Source: JAFGJQ01 sp052034525 (GTDB taxonomy: Bacteria; Planctomycetota; Phycisphaerae; UBA1845). Taken from it: 64,000 nucleotides of DNA. The translations under genes were made by a program, and so were the position numbers. Below the pieces are notes generated by a model that worked only from the letters and a program-made list of their open reading frames with translations, was not told where the DNA came from and made no database searches. Positions 44,105 to 52,859 of this stretch are shown here, piece by piece (position 1 is the stretch's first letter; every line of letters begins with the position of its first letter). The DNA is taken from positions 46,788-110,787 of the forward strand of contig JBPOIK010000008.1 of NCBI GenBank assembly GCA_052034525.1, read 5' to 3'.

Positions 44105-44567
44105 ATCCAACTCCATCAGGATGTCTGGCGGGCACTGGAACAGCGCCTGCCGTAATCGGCCACATTTCTATCCAGGTACCGCCACCCCAAAGCGCCAGTT
44201 CGGCCACCTGTGGGCAAAACGCGGATCGATCTCGTCAAGGATACCAAATCCGCTGGCCCTGGTAAATCGGCCAATCCAACCGCGAAGCTTCCCTGCGCTC
44301 GATATAGGGACACTCTTTGGCGACAACTCCTGTGCGGCGACCACCGGAACAATCCGGAGAAGGAATGCGCGCAACTCCAGGAGTTTTAGCTGGTTACATG
44401 CAGTTCGGAGAAGAGTTGCGGCCGGCTCCCGAATTGTCCCTGTCTTCCCTGGATAGTCGGCATCCACAAAAAAGCCCCCTGAACGCGCCTCGACGCAACG
44501 CGGCCAGGGGGCCTGTGATATCACTTTCGGGCGACTGGCGCTCCTACGCAAGAGCCAGCCGCGGGTT
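44105..44567. other. Intergenic region between the DUF1573 gene and the small lipoprotein gene
   Basis: The right part is occupied by the lipoprotein gene's terminator. The remainder (44105-44465) must hold the DUF1573 promoter on the minus strand; TTGTCG with a 16-nt spacer to TATCGA occurs around 44300-44330 but is a weak match. No gene is seen. Confidence 0.4.
44474..44512 (-). terminator. Rho-independent terminator after the small lipoprotein gene
   Basis: GCCCCCTG (44474-44481) pairs with CAGGGGGC (44505-44512). The loop of 23 nt contains further self-complementary GC-rich sequence. On the minus strand the stem runs directly into TTTTTTGTGG. It lies about 55 nt past the stop of the lipoprotein gene. 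Strong and convincing. Confidence 0.85.
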
Positions 44568-44843
44568 TCAGCGTTGGTGCCAGCGAGTCAGGCGGGTGGG
44601 CCGGTCACACTGCCAGAACAGGTCCGAATCTTCCACCAGCCCTTTGGCATCCGTGTCGACGACCGCCGCCAGGGAATGCATGTGCTCCTCCGGCGTCTGA
44701 GTCATGTCGCGGTCCAGTATGAGGCCTTTATCAATGGTTCGCTGGACAATAAACCCCGATCGCGTCAGTTGCATGCAGCCCGCCGTGAGAACTGTGACCA
44801 CGGCGACAGAGAGCATCACAACAGTAAAGCACCGCTTCGTCAT
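44568..44843 (-). CDS. Small lipoprotein (91 aa)
   Basis: The 91-residue protein starts with MTKRCFTVVMLSVAVVTVLTAGC, whose basic start, hydrophobic stretch and LTAGC lipobox mark a lipid-anchored export signal (first 20 residues quoted in part: see positions 44775-44843). The mature part is about 65 polar residues that I do not recognise (SGFIVQRTIDKGLILDRDMT, HMHSLAAVVDTDAKGLVED). GAGGA lies 5 nt before the ATG at 44843; a longer in-frame start is not preceded by one. A strong terminator follows, so it is a monocistronic gene. Together with the other short lipoproteins in the window it shows that this organism makes many small lipoproteins. Confidence 0.8.
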   Translation of the reverse strand: MTKRCFTVVMLSVAVVTVLTAGCMQLTRSGFIVQRTIDKGLILDRDMTQTPEEHMHSLAAVVDTDAKGLVEDSDLFWQCDRPTRLTRWHQR

Positions 44844-45141
44844 GGGTATCCTCGCTTCATCAGGGCATTCGCCGAATACCGCAGGCGGTCTTCGCGCCGG
44901 ACCACACTGCGCGAGTCGGGGGCCGATTCTATCGTCCCAGCCCACAGGCTGTCAAACGGTCTTCGCAGTCGGTTTTCTTGCTGGAAGCGCGTTCTCGTGA
45001 TATGGTGATCGCAGGGGCCGGATACCGCCAGAGATGGCGGGTTTCCGGCACTGCGGGGGATGCACGTCGGGGAAAGAACGCGGGATTGGTAGCATTGGCC
45101 CGGCGGCGGTCGCTGACGGGCCACTGGACGGGACCCGACCA

Positions 45142-45792
45142 ATGATCCGCATTCTCATCGTAGACGATCATCAGCTCTATAGGGAAGGGATTCGCGCCCA
45201 GCTCAACGCGGAGCCGGACATGCAGGTCGTGGGGGAGGCGGCCAATGCCCGCGATTGCATCGACCAGGCGATCACTTGCCGACCCGACATCATTCTTCTG
45301 GACATCAACATGCCGGGCCTCAGTGCGTTTGACGCGATCGAACGCCTCCAGGCGCTGGTGCCCGCCGCGCGCGTGATTCTCTGCACGGGCTATCTGCATG
45401 ACCGGCATGTCAAGGACGCTATCGTACGCAAAGCGTGGGGCTTCGTGCTTAAACAGAAGGGGTTCAAGCACCTGCGCGAGGCCATCGGGGCCGTCTACAA
45501 CGGGGCAGTCTCCTATGCGCCCGAGGTTCTCGAACGGCTGGCCGCCGACAATGACCATCGAGTCCACCCGGGCAACCCGCCGCGAACGCGCCTCGATCTG
45601 CTCACACCCCGGGAGCGTGAGTTGCTCTCTCTGCTGGCACAGGGGCTCAGCCTCAAGGCGGCCGGGCGGATGATGAATGTCAGCTACAAGACGGCAGACA
45701 AGCATAAGGTCAACCTGATGCAGAAACTCGACATCCATGACCGTGTCGAGCTGGCCCGGTTCGCCATCCGCGAAAACATCATTACGCCGTAA
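45142..45792 (+). CDS. LuxR-family response regulator
   Basis: The 216-residue protein joins a receiver domain (MIRILIVDDHQLYREG with the acidic pair; phospho-acceptor Asp near residue 54 in ILLDINMPG; Lys in VLKQKGF) to a LuxR/FixJ-type helix-turn-helix (LLTPRERELLSLLAQGLSLK through TADKHKVNLMQKLDI). It would bind DNA after phosphorylation by a sensor kinase. No histidine kinase is adjacent, so it is an orphan. The ATG at 45142 aligns with the family start; there is no strong Shine-Dalgarno. The longer in-frame start (45034) is unsupported. A GC-rich hairpin without U-tract follows the stop at 45798-45819. Confidence 0.93.
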   Translation: MIRILIVDDHQLYREGIRAQLNAEPDMQVVGEAANARDCIDQAITCRPDIILLDINMPGLSAFDAIERLQALVPAARVILCTGYLHDRHVKDAIVRKAWGFVLKQKGFKHLREAIGAVYNGAVSYAPEVLERLAADNDHRVHPGNPPRTRLDLLTPRERELLSLLAQGLSLKAAGRMMNVSYKTADKHKVNLMQKLDIHDRVELARFAIRENIITP

Positions 45793-46368
45793 CCTGCGCT
45801 GGGGACTCTAGTTCCCAGCCACTGCCCGTACGACGGCATGCCCCCGACAGCGAAATCCTGTCGCACGGATTGCTCTCTTCGATACAAGGGGAAGACCTGT
45901 GTTTTCTCAATTCACGCACGCCCGTTCCGCCCGTCAGCCACGTGAACGCGGAATCGACAGGGTGTCCGGCCGTTCGCTTTTCGCGTGCCGCCATCGGAAC
46001 ACGCACAACGGTCCGTACAATTGCGGGCATTTACCCCATGTTTCGAGCGCAGGAATCAGGCGATATCGGTTTTGTCACGGCAGCCTGCTCTGGACTGCGG
46101 TGACAGAAAGGGGGACGGCGCTGGCATTCCCCTGGAATCCCCGACCCGCCGGTGCCGGCCCCTCTTCTTTCCCTTCAGGACCACCCGTGCTTCCCTTCGC
46201 GATTGAGCGTGCTGTCGCAGCGGTCCGGACCAACGTCACTTGCGTCCGGCGGCGCGTTGGATACGGTTCTGGTGGGCGGCTCTGCGCGTCCGAGTATGGT
46301 GGGGGAAAGATTGCGTTCCACCGGCGCCCTATTCGCGGCGTGCGCCCGAGCTCCGAAAGAAGGTGCGC
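45793..46368. other. Intergenic region between the response regulator and the M23 lipoprotein
   Basis: The region begins with a 10-bp hairpin (45798-45819, one G-T pair, no U-tract) just after the response regulator, which may end its transcript. Nothing else is identified; several open frames run through it but lack ribosome-binding sites and family similarity. Confidence 0.4.
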
Positions 46369-48021
46369 TTGAGATCATTGCTCGGCGGTGCAAAACGAAC
46401 GTGGGCGGTGTCGTTTCTGGCAGTGTGGATCGGTTGTCAGGCCGCACCCGTCAGCCGTTGCGGCGCGGCGACAGACGGACCGGGCCCGAGTGCGTCGGTT
46501 CTGCCCGCCTCTTCGAATGCGACGGTGGAACGCGTTGACGGCGCTATTCCGCAGTTTCACTTGCCTTGGGCGGCCGGGCAAAGCCGGCGGGTCGACCAGG
46601 GCAACAACAGCGCACCCACGCATCAGGGGCTGTACGCATGGGATTTCCCCATGCGCGTCGGGACCCCCGTTCTGGCCGTTGCTGCCGGCCGCGTGGTCCG
46701 CGTCATCGACCACTTTCCGAACAACCGCGCCGGTGTCCGTGCCTCGACGTCGGCGGGCGAGTCCAACCTGGTCGAGATCGACCACGGCGGCGGGTGCATC
46801 TGCGTGTACGCGCATCTGGATCAGAACGGCGTGTGGGTGCGGCCGGGCCAGCGCGTGGTGCGGGGCCAGTGCATCGCCCGAAGCGGCAACTCGGGATCCT
46901 CGTCGGGTCCGCACCTGCACTATGAGGTCCGAAACGTTATGGGCCGCAGCACGCCCAGCAGTTTCATCGAGTGGCCAGCCGGCGGCGGCGTACCCAAGGA
47001 AGGCGATCGGGTCACCTCCCGCAACGAATTGGATCCCCGCTCTCTGGACGAATACGTCGAATCCAGATTGCCGACCGATGCCTTCGCTTCTCAAGGCGTG
47101 ATCCTGAACGAGCCCACGCCGACGGCCTGCTTTGTCTCCACGCAGACGGAGTACACGTTGATGGGGCGGGGCAGAAGGGGCATTACGAGTGCATGCCTCA
47201 TGCTGGTCGATCCGATGACGGCGAAGGACGTGTACCGCGTTCCGGCACAGACGGATGAGCAGGGGCGTTTTCGAATCCTCTGCCGACTGCCCGACCATCT
47301 GCATGGCGAATACCGCCTGGGTCTCCTGGCCGGTCGCGATCGTCTCGCCGGCCAAGCCGCGGTTCCGGTCTGGGTGGAGCCGCCGCCGACCGCCAACCGG
47401 CCACCGACCGCAGTGGTCCGGTCGCCCGACCCGCCTGCCATCGCGTTCGGCCAGACGGGAACCCTCGATGGCCGGAACTCGCACGATCCGGAGGGCCAAA
47501 CGTTCCGGTATCACTGGGTACAGGCCTCCGGACCGCCCGCCCGGATCGCCGATCCCACGGCCGCCCGGACGACGTTCACGTTGACGCCGGGCGTGGGGGC
47601 AGCCCGCGTGTCATTCCAGTTGGTGGTTTTTGACGGGGAACTGTTCAGCAGGCCCGCTGAAGTTCTGTACCGGATGACCGACACGTTCTGCGTTTCCGCT
47701 ATGGGCGTGACGGACCGGCCATGTGATGGACGCGACGACTGCGCCCGCGTATCCGGCGGCCCGATCGCAATTCACAAAAAGTATGTGCGGGCGTGGGCGG
47801 ATATCCTGAACGCGGGCGCGGAAGACGACATTCAGTTTGAGCTGGTCGATCCGGAGGGAAAAACAACGCGCAGCAGCCCCTTGCGAACGCAGTCCAGCGA
47901 TCAGGTTTTCATTGCGACGGAATGGCGCGGCCCCGTGCTCCGTACGCCGGGCCGCTGGCAGCTCGTGCTTCTGCTCAACGGTACGCCCCGGGCACGCGAA
48001 ACCTTCGACGCGAATCCATAG
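46369..48021 (+). CDS. M23-family peptidase lipoprotein with PKD-like domain
   Basis: The 550-residue protein has a probable lipoprotein signal (FLAVWIGC near residue 23) and an M23/LytM peptidase domain. HQGLYAWDF supplies the first His and the Asp, and GSSSGPHLHYEV supplies the HxH pair near residue 185, so the zinc site looks complete. GTPVLAVAAGRVV and VYAHL are typical. M23 enzymes cut peptidoglycan cross-links. A region from about residue 350 is PKD/Ig-like (GQTGTLDGRNSHDPEGQTFRY), followed by a final beta domain. The TTG at 46369 is used: AAGG lies 5 nt upstream and the signal begins there, whereas the upstream frame is featureless. The start codon is uncertain. Confidence 0.82.
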   Translation: MRSLLGGAKRTWAVSFLAVWIGCQAAPVSRCGAATDGPGPSASVLPASSNATVERVDGAIPQFHLPWAAGQSRRVDQGNNSAPTHQGLYAWDFPMRVGTPVLAVAAGRVVRVIDHFPNNRAGVRASTSAGESNLVEIDHGGGCICVYAHLDQNGVWVRPGQRVVRGQCIARSGNSGSSSGPHLHYEVRNVMGRSTPSSFIEWPAGGGVPKEGDRVTSRNELDPRSLDEYVESRLPTDAFASQGVILNEPTPTACFVSTQTEYTLMGRGRRGITSACLMLVDPMTAKDVYRVPAQTDEQGRFRILCRLPDHLHGEYRLGLLAGRDRLAGQAAVPVWVEPPPTANRPPTAVVRSPDPPAIAFGQTGTLDGRNSHDPEGQTFRYHWVQASGPPARIADPTAARTTFTLTPGVGAARVSFQLVVFDGELFSRPAEVLYRMTDTFCVSAMGVTDRPCDGRDDCARVSGGPIAIHKKYVRAWADILNAGAEDDIQFELVDPEGKTTRSSPLRTQSSDQVFIATEWRGPVLRTPGRWQLVLLLNGTPRARETFDANP

Positions 48022-48091
48022 GCATTGCGTATTGTGATAGCGCCGCAAGTCAAGGTGCGCCCGTTGCAGAAAGCCTGACTCACCCCGACCC

Positions 48092-49288
48092 TCAGCCGAA
48101 CCGCCCGCGCTGCCGCGGGGGCTGCCCCTGAAGAAGATGGAGCTGATAGTCTCCGATGTACCCCTTCTGCTGGAAGAACTGGAGCATCGGGTCGATGCCG
48201 GGGAACACGCGTGTGGCCGTCTCTGTGATGAAAGGCGACGGTTCCGACTTGGGCTTCCACACCACGTACACCTCTTTGGTGCCCTCGAAGGCGTGCTGGA
48301 GTTCGCGCTCCACGCCGGACGAAAGGCCCGGCTTGCCGTTCGGGAGTTCGGGCACGTAGCTGACGATCATGTCCGATTGGTCTATAAGCTTGAAATCGCG
48401 GGCGTAGATCTGCCCGTCGATGTCGCCGGCGACCTGCGTGACGTCGGAGACGTTCAGGGTGATGTCCCGCTCGTTCACCCGGATGGTGATGGTCTGCTCG
48501 CCGCGTTTGGTGGCCTCGCCGGCTTCAAAAAGCAGCCGCTTCTCGTCCAGGTCGCCCGGGTCGAACGTGATGTAGTGCTCCGTCAGGACCGCGCGGAACG
48601 CATCGATCTCCGCCTGAACGTCGGGCATGTCCATCACGTGCGTCATGGGGAACGACGGGTATACCCGCTTGCGGTGCGGCTCGAACATGAGTCGGTAGAG
48701 AGACTCCGCCGTGTCCGTCTCCACCCCCAGAGCCAGGATATACGCGCAGCCGTATCCCCGCAGAGCCGCCGCCATGGCCTCCGTGACGACGATCTCCTCT
48801 TCACGCCAGACCAGGATGTCTTTGAGCGTGTGGTTCACGTCGTGCTCCCGCTCGAGCCGTTCGTGCACCGCATCCACATTGTCGACCAGCGTGACGTAGA
48901 GGTCGGCGTCCAGCGCCTCCATCTGGTCGTGGTCGTAGGCGTGGAACAGCCCGTGCTTCCAGCGGAAAGTCGCGTGCGTGTTGACGATCAGGTTCTCCGC
49001 CTGGTTCGCCAGCGCCAGGATGTCCTTGAACACGCTGCGCCGCAGCGAATCCAAACGCTGGCGCGGCAGGTCGAGAATGCGGCCGGGAGCCACGTCCGGC
49101 GCCTCGGCGTACATCCGATCGCCCACGTGCGCCGTGGAGATGCTCTTGCCGCGGCGGCGGGCCAGGTCCGCCACGCGCTCGACAAACCTCTTCTTGTCAA
49201 GCCCCACCTGCCCCGTGATCACCACCCGCACGCCCGGATGATGGCGCCCTTCAAACAGACTCGGTGTTTTTCTTGGTACCCTTGTCAT
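48092..49288 (-). CDS. P-loop kinase-like protein with a deoxyribosyltransferase-like C-terminus
   Basis: The 398-residue protein starts with an adenylate-kinase-like P-loop, VVITGQVGLDKKRF (about residues 22-35), in which the usual GK[ST] is replaced by DKK, so the site is degenerate. It continues with a helical nucleotide-kinase-like region (NLIVNTHATFRWKHGLFHAY and VTLVDNVDAVHERL). Residues of about 300-380 resemble nucleoside 2-deoxyribosyltransferases: RDFKLIDQSDMIVSYVPELP, GLSSGVERELQHAFE and YVVWKP. The ATG at 49288 has GAGG 5 nt upstream. It follows hemC by 47 nt on the same strand. I recognise it only as a two-part protein of unknown function. Confidence 0.7.
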   Translation of the reverse strand: MTRVPRKTPSLFEGRHHPGVRVVITGQVGLDKKRFVERVADLARRRGKSISTAHVGDRMYAEAPDVAPGRILDLPRQRLDSLRRSVFKDILALANQAENLIVNTHATFRWKHGLFHAYDHDQMEALDADLYVTLVDNVDAVHERLEREHDVNHTLKDILVWREEEIVVTEAMAAALRGYGCAYILALGVETDTAESLYRLMFEPHRKRVYPSFPMTHVMDMPDVQAEIDAFRAVLTEHYITFDPGDLDEKRLLFEAGEATKRGEQTITIRVNERDITLNVSDVTQVAGDIDGQIYARDFKLIDQSDMIVSYVPELPNGKPGLSSGVERELQHAFEGTKEVYVVWKPKSEPSPFITETATRVFPGIDPMLQFFQQKGYIGDYQLHLLQGQPPRQRGRFG

Positions 49289-49335
49289 GGTGCCCTCATG
49301 ATACCACCGGCTCCCTCGGAATGCGAAACCGCGGG

Positions 49336-50271
49336 TCAGGCCCGGCAGGCTGCGATGATCTCGCCCGCCCCCCGGGCCTTCAGATCCCGCAGAATCGCGT
49401 CGGCCAGCGCGGCGGAATCCGACCGCCGCCCTTCGGCGTGAGCGCGGACGCAACGGCTGGCGTCCGGCGCCGTCACAACCGCCGCGATGGACAGACGGGG
49501 TCCGCGGACGACCGCCAGCAGCCCGACCGGCGTCCGGCAGCCGCCCTCCAGACGCTCCACCAGGTCACGCTCGACGGAGAACGCCAGTCGGCTCTCCTCA
49601 TCTTCCACCGGCGCCAGCAGGCGACGCAGCCGATCGTCATCCGCCCGCCCCTGGATCGCCAGAACCCCCTGGTGGGCCGCAGGCATCATCACCTCGATGT
49701 CCAGCCGACACGTCGCCTGATCCGCCATTCTCACCCGGTTCAGACCGGCCATGGCCAGCAGAGTCGCATCGCAGTCACCGCGATGAACCTTGCGAATGCG
49801 CGTATCCACGTTGCCCCGCAGAACAACGAACCGAAAATCCGGCCGAACGAGCCGAAGCTGCGCCTGACGACGCAGACTGCTCGTGCCGATAACCGCACCG
49901 GCCGGCAGATCCTCCAGACTCCGCCCCTCGCGGCTAACCAGCGCGTCGCGCGGGTCTTCGCGAAGCGGAATGCACAGCAAATCCAGCCCGGCCGGCATTT
50001 GTTCCGGCAGGTCCTTGGCCGAGTGAACGGCCAGATCGATAGCGCCGGCCAGCAGCGCCTCTTCAAGCTCCTTCGTGAATATCCCCTTCTGTCCGACCTC
50101 CGGCAGGGGGGTCGTCTGGTCGCGGTCGCCGGTAGTCGTGATTTGTCTCGTCCGGACAACCAGGTCCGGGTGGTGGGTTCGAATCTGGTCGACCACCCAG
50201 CCCGTCTGAGCGACGGCCAGCAGGGAACCCCTCGTCCCGACCACGATTTCGAGCCTGCTGCCACCCGACAT
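49336..50271 (-). CDS. hemC: Hydroxymethylbilane synthase (porphobilinogen deaminase) HemC
   Basis: HemC polymerises four porphobilinogens into hydroxymethylbilane, an early step of heme biosynthesis. The 311-residue protein has GTRGSLLAVAQT at its start, the Asp-bearing LAVHSAKDLP region, GTSSLRRQAQL and RGNVDTR. It also has the cofactor-binding EGGCRTPVG with the dipyrromethane-attachment Cys near residue 242. The ATG at 50271 agrees with family starts; the open frame upstream runs into the tRNA-Ala gene and is not coding. It is co-directional with the P-loop kinase-like gene that follows. Confidence 0.95.
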   Translation of the reverse strand: MSGGSRLEIVVGTRGSLLAVAQTGWVVDQIRTHHPDLVVRTRQITTTGDRDQTTPLPEVGQKGIFTKELEEALLAGAIDLAVHSAKDLPEQMPAGLDLLCIPLREDPRDALVSREGRSLEDLPAGAVIGTSSLRRQAQLRLVRPDFRFVVLRGNVDTRIRKVHRGDCDATLLAMAGLNRVRMADQATCRLDIEVMMPAAHQGVLAIQGRADDDRLRRLLAPVEDEESRLAFSVERDLVERLEGGCRTPVGLLAVVRGPRLSIAAVVTAPDASRCVRAHAEGRRSDSAALADAILRDLKARGAGEIIAACRA

Positions 50272-50495
50272 GCGGGAAATTGTCCCCGCCCCGGCGGGCG
50301 GGTCAACGCGGATCTGTCCATTGGCAGCGTGGGCAGTGGCGAGGTTATGCGCCTCCGACCCGTGCGGTAGCTCATGTGCGAGTTTGACATGCCGCGGCGG
50401 CGGCAATATCGTCCCGATACGCACAGGGGACGCCCACAAGCCCCCCGGCGCTGCCCGGCGTATCCCGGTGCTCAGTGGTGGCCGACACGCCATAC

Positions 50496-50568
50496 GGGGC
50501 CGTAGCTCAGTTGGGAGAGCGACTGGTTTGCAACCAGTAGGTCGTCGGTTCGAGTCCGATCGGCTCCA
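50496..50568 (+). tRNA. tRNA-Ala (anticodon TGC)
   Basis: A complete 73-nt cloverleaf. The acceptor stem GGGGCCG pairs with CGGCTCC (one G-U), and the D arm contains TAGCTCAGTTGGGAGAGC. The anticodon stem ACTGG/CCAGT carries the loop TTTGCAA with the anticodon TGC, and the T arm contains GGTTCGAGTCC. The CCA follows only in part. The gene is immediately followed by a decayed integrase, consistent with an old insertion target. Confidence 0.97.
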
Positions 50569-50643
50569 GTAGCGCAACATCAAGGCGTAGCGATAGTTGC
50601 AGACAATCGCAACGCGAAGTCCTCAGGCGGCGAATGGTGAAAA

Positions 50644-50663
50644 GCGCGGAGCGCGCTCCGCGC
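50644..50663. repeat. Perfect 20-nt GC palindrome
   Basis: GCGCGGAGCG followed by its exact reverse complement CGCTCCGCGC, with no spacer, lies 75 nt after the tRNA and 7 nt before the integrase start. It may be a recombination- or regulator-binding site of the lost element, or a hairpin. No U-tract follows. Confidence 0.5.
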
Positions 50664-50670
50664 GACTGCC

Positions 50671-51180
50671 ATGAGCCGCACAAAACAGCTTCCTGCCTAC
50701 CGTTGCCGCACTGTCCGTGACAATTCCGTCGCCTGCGTCATGCTGCGAGACGCCGTAACCGGCTAGCGCCGCGACTACTGGCTCGGACCGTACGGGCCAC
50801 CGGAGAGCCGCCAGACCTATGCACGGCTGATCGCCGAATGGGAAGACAGTACGGCGAAGCTTCCTTCGACGGCGACCAGCCGCCGCAACCGTGTGACGCT
50901 GCACGGGAATTTCACCATCGACGAGTTGATTGAACGCCACCGGGACACGGTTGCGGATGGGTATTCGAGGAGCCACCAATACGGCCTTCGCGTCGTGCTC
51001 GAAGTGCTGTCCCAACCGTGCGGACACACACGCGCGATTGCAGCCGGACCGTTTGCTCCACGAACGGCATGGCGTGCGCAGATCGAAGGCAACCTGAACG
51101 ATCCGCAGAGCGATTCGGGGCAGCAAGGGCGGGTCGTCGGCGCGGATGCCGGACGGCTTCTTAGCCGCCGCGCATCGTGA
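50671..51180 (+). pseudogene. Decayed tyrosine recombinase/integrase fragment
   Basis: Read through, the frame gives a short N-terminal part of a planctomycete-type tyrosine integrase. MSRTKQLPAYRCR leads into a segment like the conserved DYWLGPYGPPESRQTYARLIAEW, then TIDELIERHRDTVADGY, corresponding to the SAM-like core-binding part. Decay marks are an in-frame TAG at 50764-50766 and progressively diverged sequence after about 51040. No catalytic domain (R-H-x-x-R-Y) is found before the frame ends at 51180. The remnant abuts tRNA-Ala, a common attB site. The rest of the element, including an attR copy of the tRNA end, was not seen. Confidence 0.72.
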
Positions 51181-51220
51181 AGCCTGTGAAGACGCCGAAT
51201 ACCTCTTCCCGCAACGGGGG

Positions 51221-51244
51221 GCCGATTCCGGCCCCGGAATCGGC
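51221..51244. terminator. Perfect inverted repeat, possible terminator
   Basis: GCCGATTCCGG and CCGGAATCGGC form 11-bp arms with a 2-nt spacer. On the plus strand it is followed by TTGCATTTC, a weak U-rich tail. It lies 40 nt past the integrase remnant and could end its former transcript. Confidence 0.45.
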
Positions 51245-51392
51245 TTGCATTTCTCCAGGATGGGCCGGATCATTGGGCCGTTGGGCGGGGTTGCCGGCGC
51301 GGGAACGTATGATTCGCCGCCGGTGCCTCGCAGTCGCCGAGGCGGCCAACCGCCGGAGCACGATTCAACGCCGCCTGCACGAGGATCGGCAC

Positions 51393-51821
51393 ATGATCGC
51401 ACATACACAACAAGCCGTTCGGGCGTTCCGGGTTGTTCTGATGGTCGCTCTTGTGCTGGCCGGCATCGGCTGCGTGCGGCGCACGCTGACCATCAACTCC
51501 GATCCCCAGGGGGCGATCGTATACCTGAACGACGCGGAGGTGGGCCGGACCCCGGTAAGCGTGGATTTCCTCTGGTACGGCGACTACGACGTCATCCTGC
51601 GCAAAGAGGGCTACGCCACCCTGCAGACGAGCGAGCGAGTGAACGAGCCCTGGTATCAGCTTCCCCCGGTCGATTTCTTCGCCGAAGTGCTCTGGCCAGG
51701 CCAGATACACGACCAGCGTTCGGTCAGCTATGTTCTGGAACCCGCCGTGGCGTGCGATCGTGAAGAGCTGCTTCAGCGTGCCGAATCTCTCCGCGAACAG
51801 GCGCTTTACGAAGCGGAATAG
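51393..51821 (+). CDS. PEGA-domain lipoprotein
   Basis: The 142-residue protein has a lipoprotein signal (ALVLAGIGC near residue 25) and a PEGA domain: LTINSDPQGAIVYLNDAEVG followed by RTPVSVDFLWYGDYDVILRKEGY. PEGA domains bind carbohydrate or act as small beta adaptors on surface proteins. GAGGA lies 7 nt before the ATG at 51393; the upstream frame is less plausible. The C-terminal 40 residues are helical and charged. It is a single gene convergent with the Gfo/Idh oxidoreductase. Confidence 0.85.
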   Translation: MIAHTQQAVRAFRVVLMVALVLAGIGCVRRTLTINSDPQGAIVYLNDAEVGRTPVSVDFLWYGDYDVILRKEGYATLQTSERVNEPWYQLPPVDFFAEVLWPGQIHDQRSVSYVLEPAVACDREELLQRAESLREQALYEAE

Positions 51822-51835
51822 ACGGCGCGTCCGCC

Positions 51836-52828
51836 CTACGCTTCCACGGCGAAGCGGGTGCCGCCGCTGCGAGCGCCGTAGAGCAGAGCGTCCAGCACGC
51901 GGGCGTTCAGCAGGCCGTCGTCCGGGGGCATCAGAGGCGGCTGGCCGGTGCGCACCGCCCGGGCGAAGTCCTCCACTTCCAACTGGAACAGGTTGGCGGC
52001 TGGAAAAGCCGTTTCGGTCGAGTCGCCGTTCTTCCGCTCGATCAGCACGGTCGACCGGCGGTGGCTGGCGAAGGCTCTCGTGAGGGCCAGCGTACCATGC
52101 GTGCCGACGGCGTAGACGTGGTCGCGCGGGCCGGCGTCGAACCCGCACGAGATCACCCCGTGTCGTCCGTCGCCGAAGTCCAGCACGCCATGAACGCACA
52201 GATCTACGCCGCAGGTCGGATGGAACGTTCCCTCGGCGGTCGCTGCTGCCGGCTGGCCGTTGAAGAGCAGGCGACACACGTTCACGCAGTAACAGCCCAG
52301 ATCCAACAAAGCTCCGCCGCCCCAGTCCGCGCGATACCGCACATCCTGTTCGTCCGTGTGATGAAAGCTGAAGCTCGCCTCCACCGTCTTGAGCGTGCCG
52401 ATGGCGCCGGCCCGCACGCGGCCGACCAGTTCGGCCACCTGCGGGTGATAGCGGTACATGAACGCTTCCATAAGCATCCGACCGTGCCGGGCGGCGGCGT
52501 CGACCATCTCCGCCGCCTCTTTGGCGTTGCAGGCCAGCGGTTTTTCGCACAGGACGTGCTTGCCCCGCTCCAGGGCCGCCAGGGTGAGAGATTTGTGCAG
52601 TCCGTTATGAGTGCCGATGTATACCGCCTCCACCTCGGCGTCGTCCAGGAGCGCCAGATACTCGTCGTACGTCCGTCGAGGCGAGAGGCTCTCGGCGCGC
52701 GCCGGATCGCGGCTCGCGACGGCCACCAGCTCCGCATTCGCGGCGGCCTTCAGGGCGGGGGCCATTGCGTTACACGAGATTCTTCCGGCCCCGAGGATGC
52801 CAAACTGTACCGGTCTGTCTGGTGTCAT
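51836..52828 (-). CDS. Gfo/Idh/MocA-family oxidoreductase
   Basis: The 330-residue protein has an N-terminal Rossmann fold (FGILGAGRIS), the family's EKPLACNAKEAAEMV motif near residue 93 and the C-terminal region with MYRYHPQVAELV. Such enzymes oxidise or reduce sugar alcohols and inositols with NAD(P). The ATG at 52828 has GGGAG about 9 nt upstream; the in-frame codon at 52870 adds unrelated residues. It lies 31 nt downstream of comF on the same strand. The substrate cannot be predicted. Confidence 0.92.
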   Translation of the reverse strand: MTPDRPVQFGILGAGRISCNAMAPALKAAANAELVAVASRDPARAESLSPRRTYDEYLALLDDAEVEAVYIGTHNGLHKSLTLAALERGKHVLCEKPLACNAKEAAEMVDAAARHGRMLMEAFMYRYHPQVAELVGRVRAGAIGTLKTVEASFSFHHTDEQDVRYRADWGGGALLDLGCYCVNVCRLLFNGQPAAATAEGTFHPTCGVDLCVHGVLDFGDGRHGVISCGFDAGPRDHVYAVGTHGTLALTRAFASHRRSTVLIERKNGDSTETAFPAANLFQLEVEDFARAVRTGQPPLMPPDDGLLNARVLDALLYGARSGGTRFAVEA

Positions 52829-52859
52829 GGCGATGCACTCCCGCGGCCTGAGCCGCCCA

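Noticed and set aside
50272..50583. N-terminal extension of HemC beginning near 50583
   Set aside because: The extra residues are the reverse-strand translation of the tRNA-Ala gene, a common artefact; family alignment begins at 50271.
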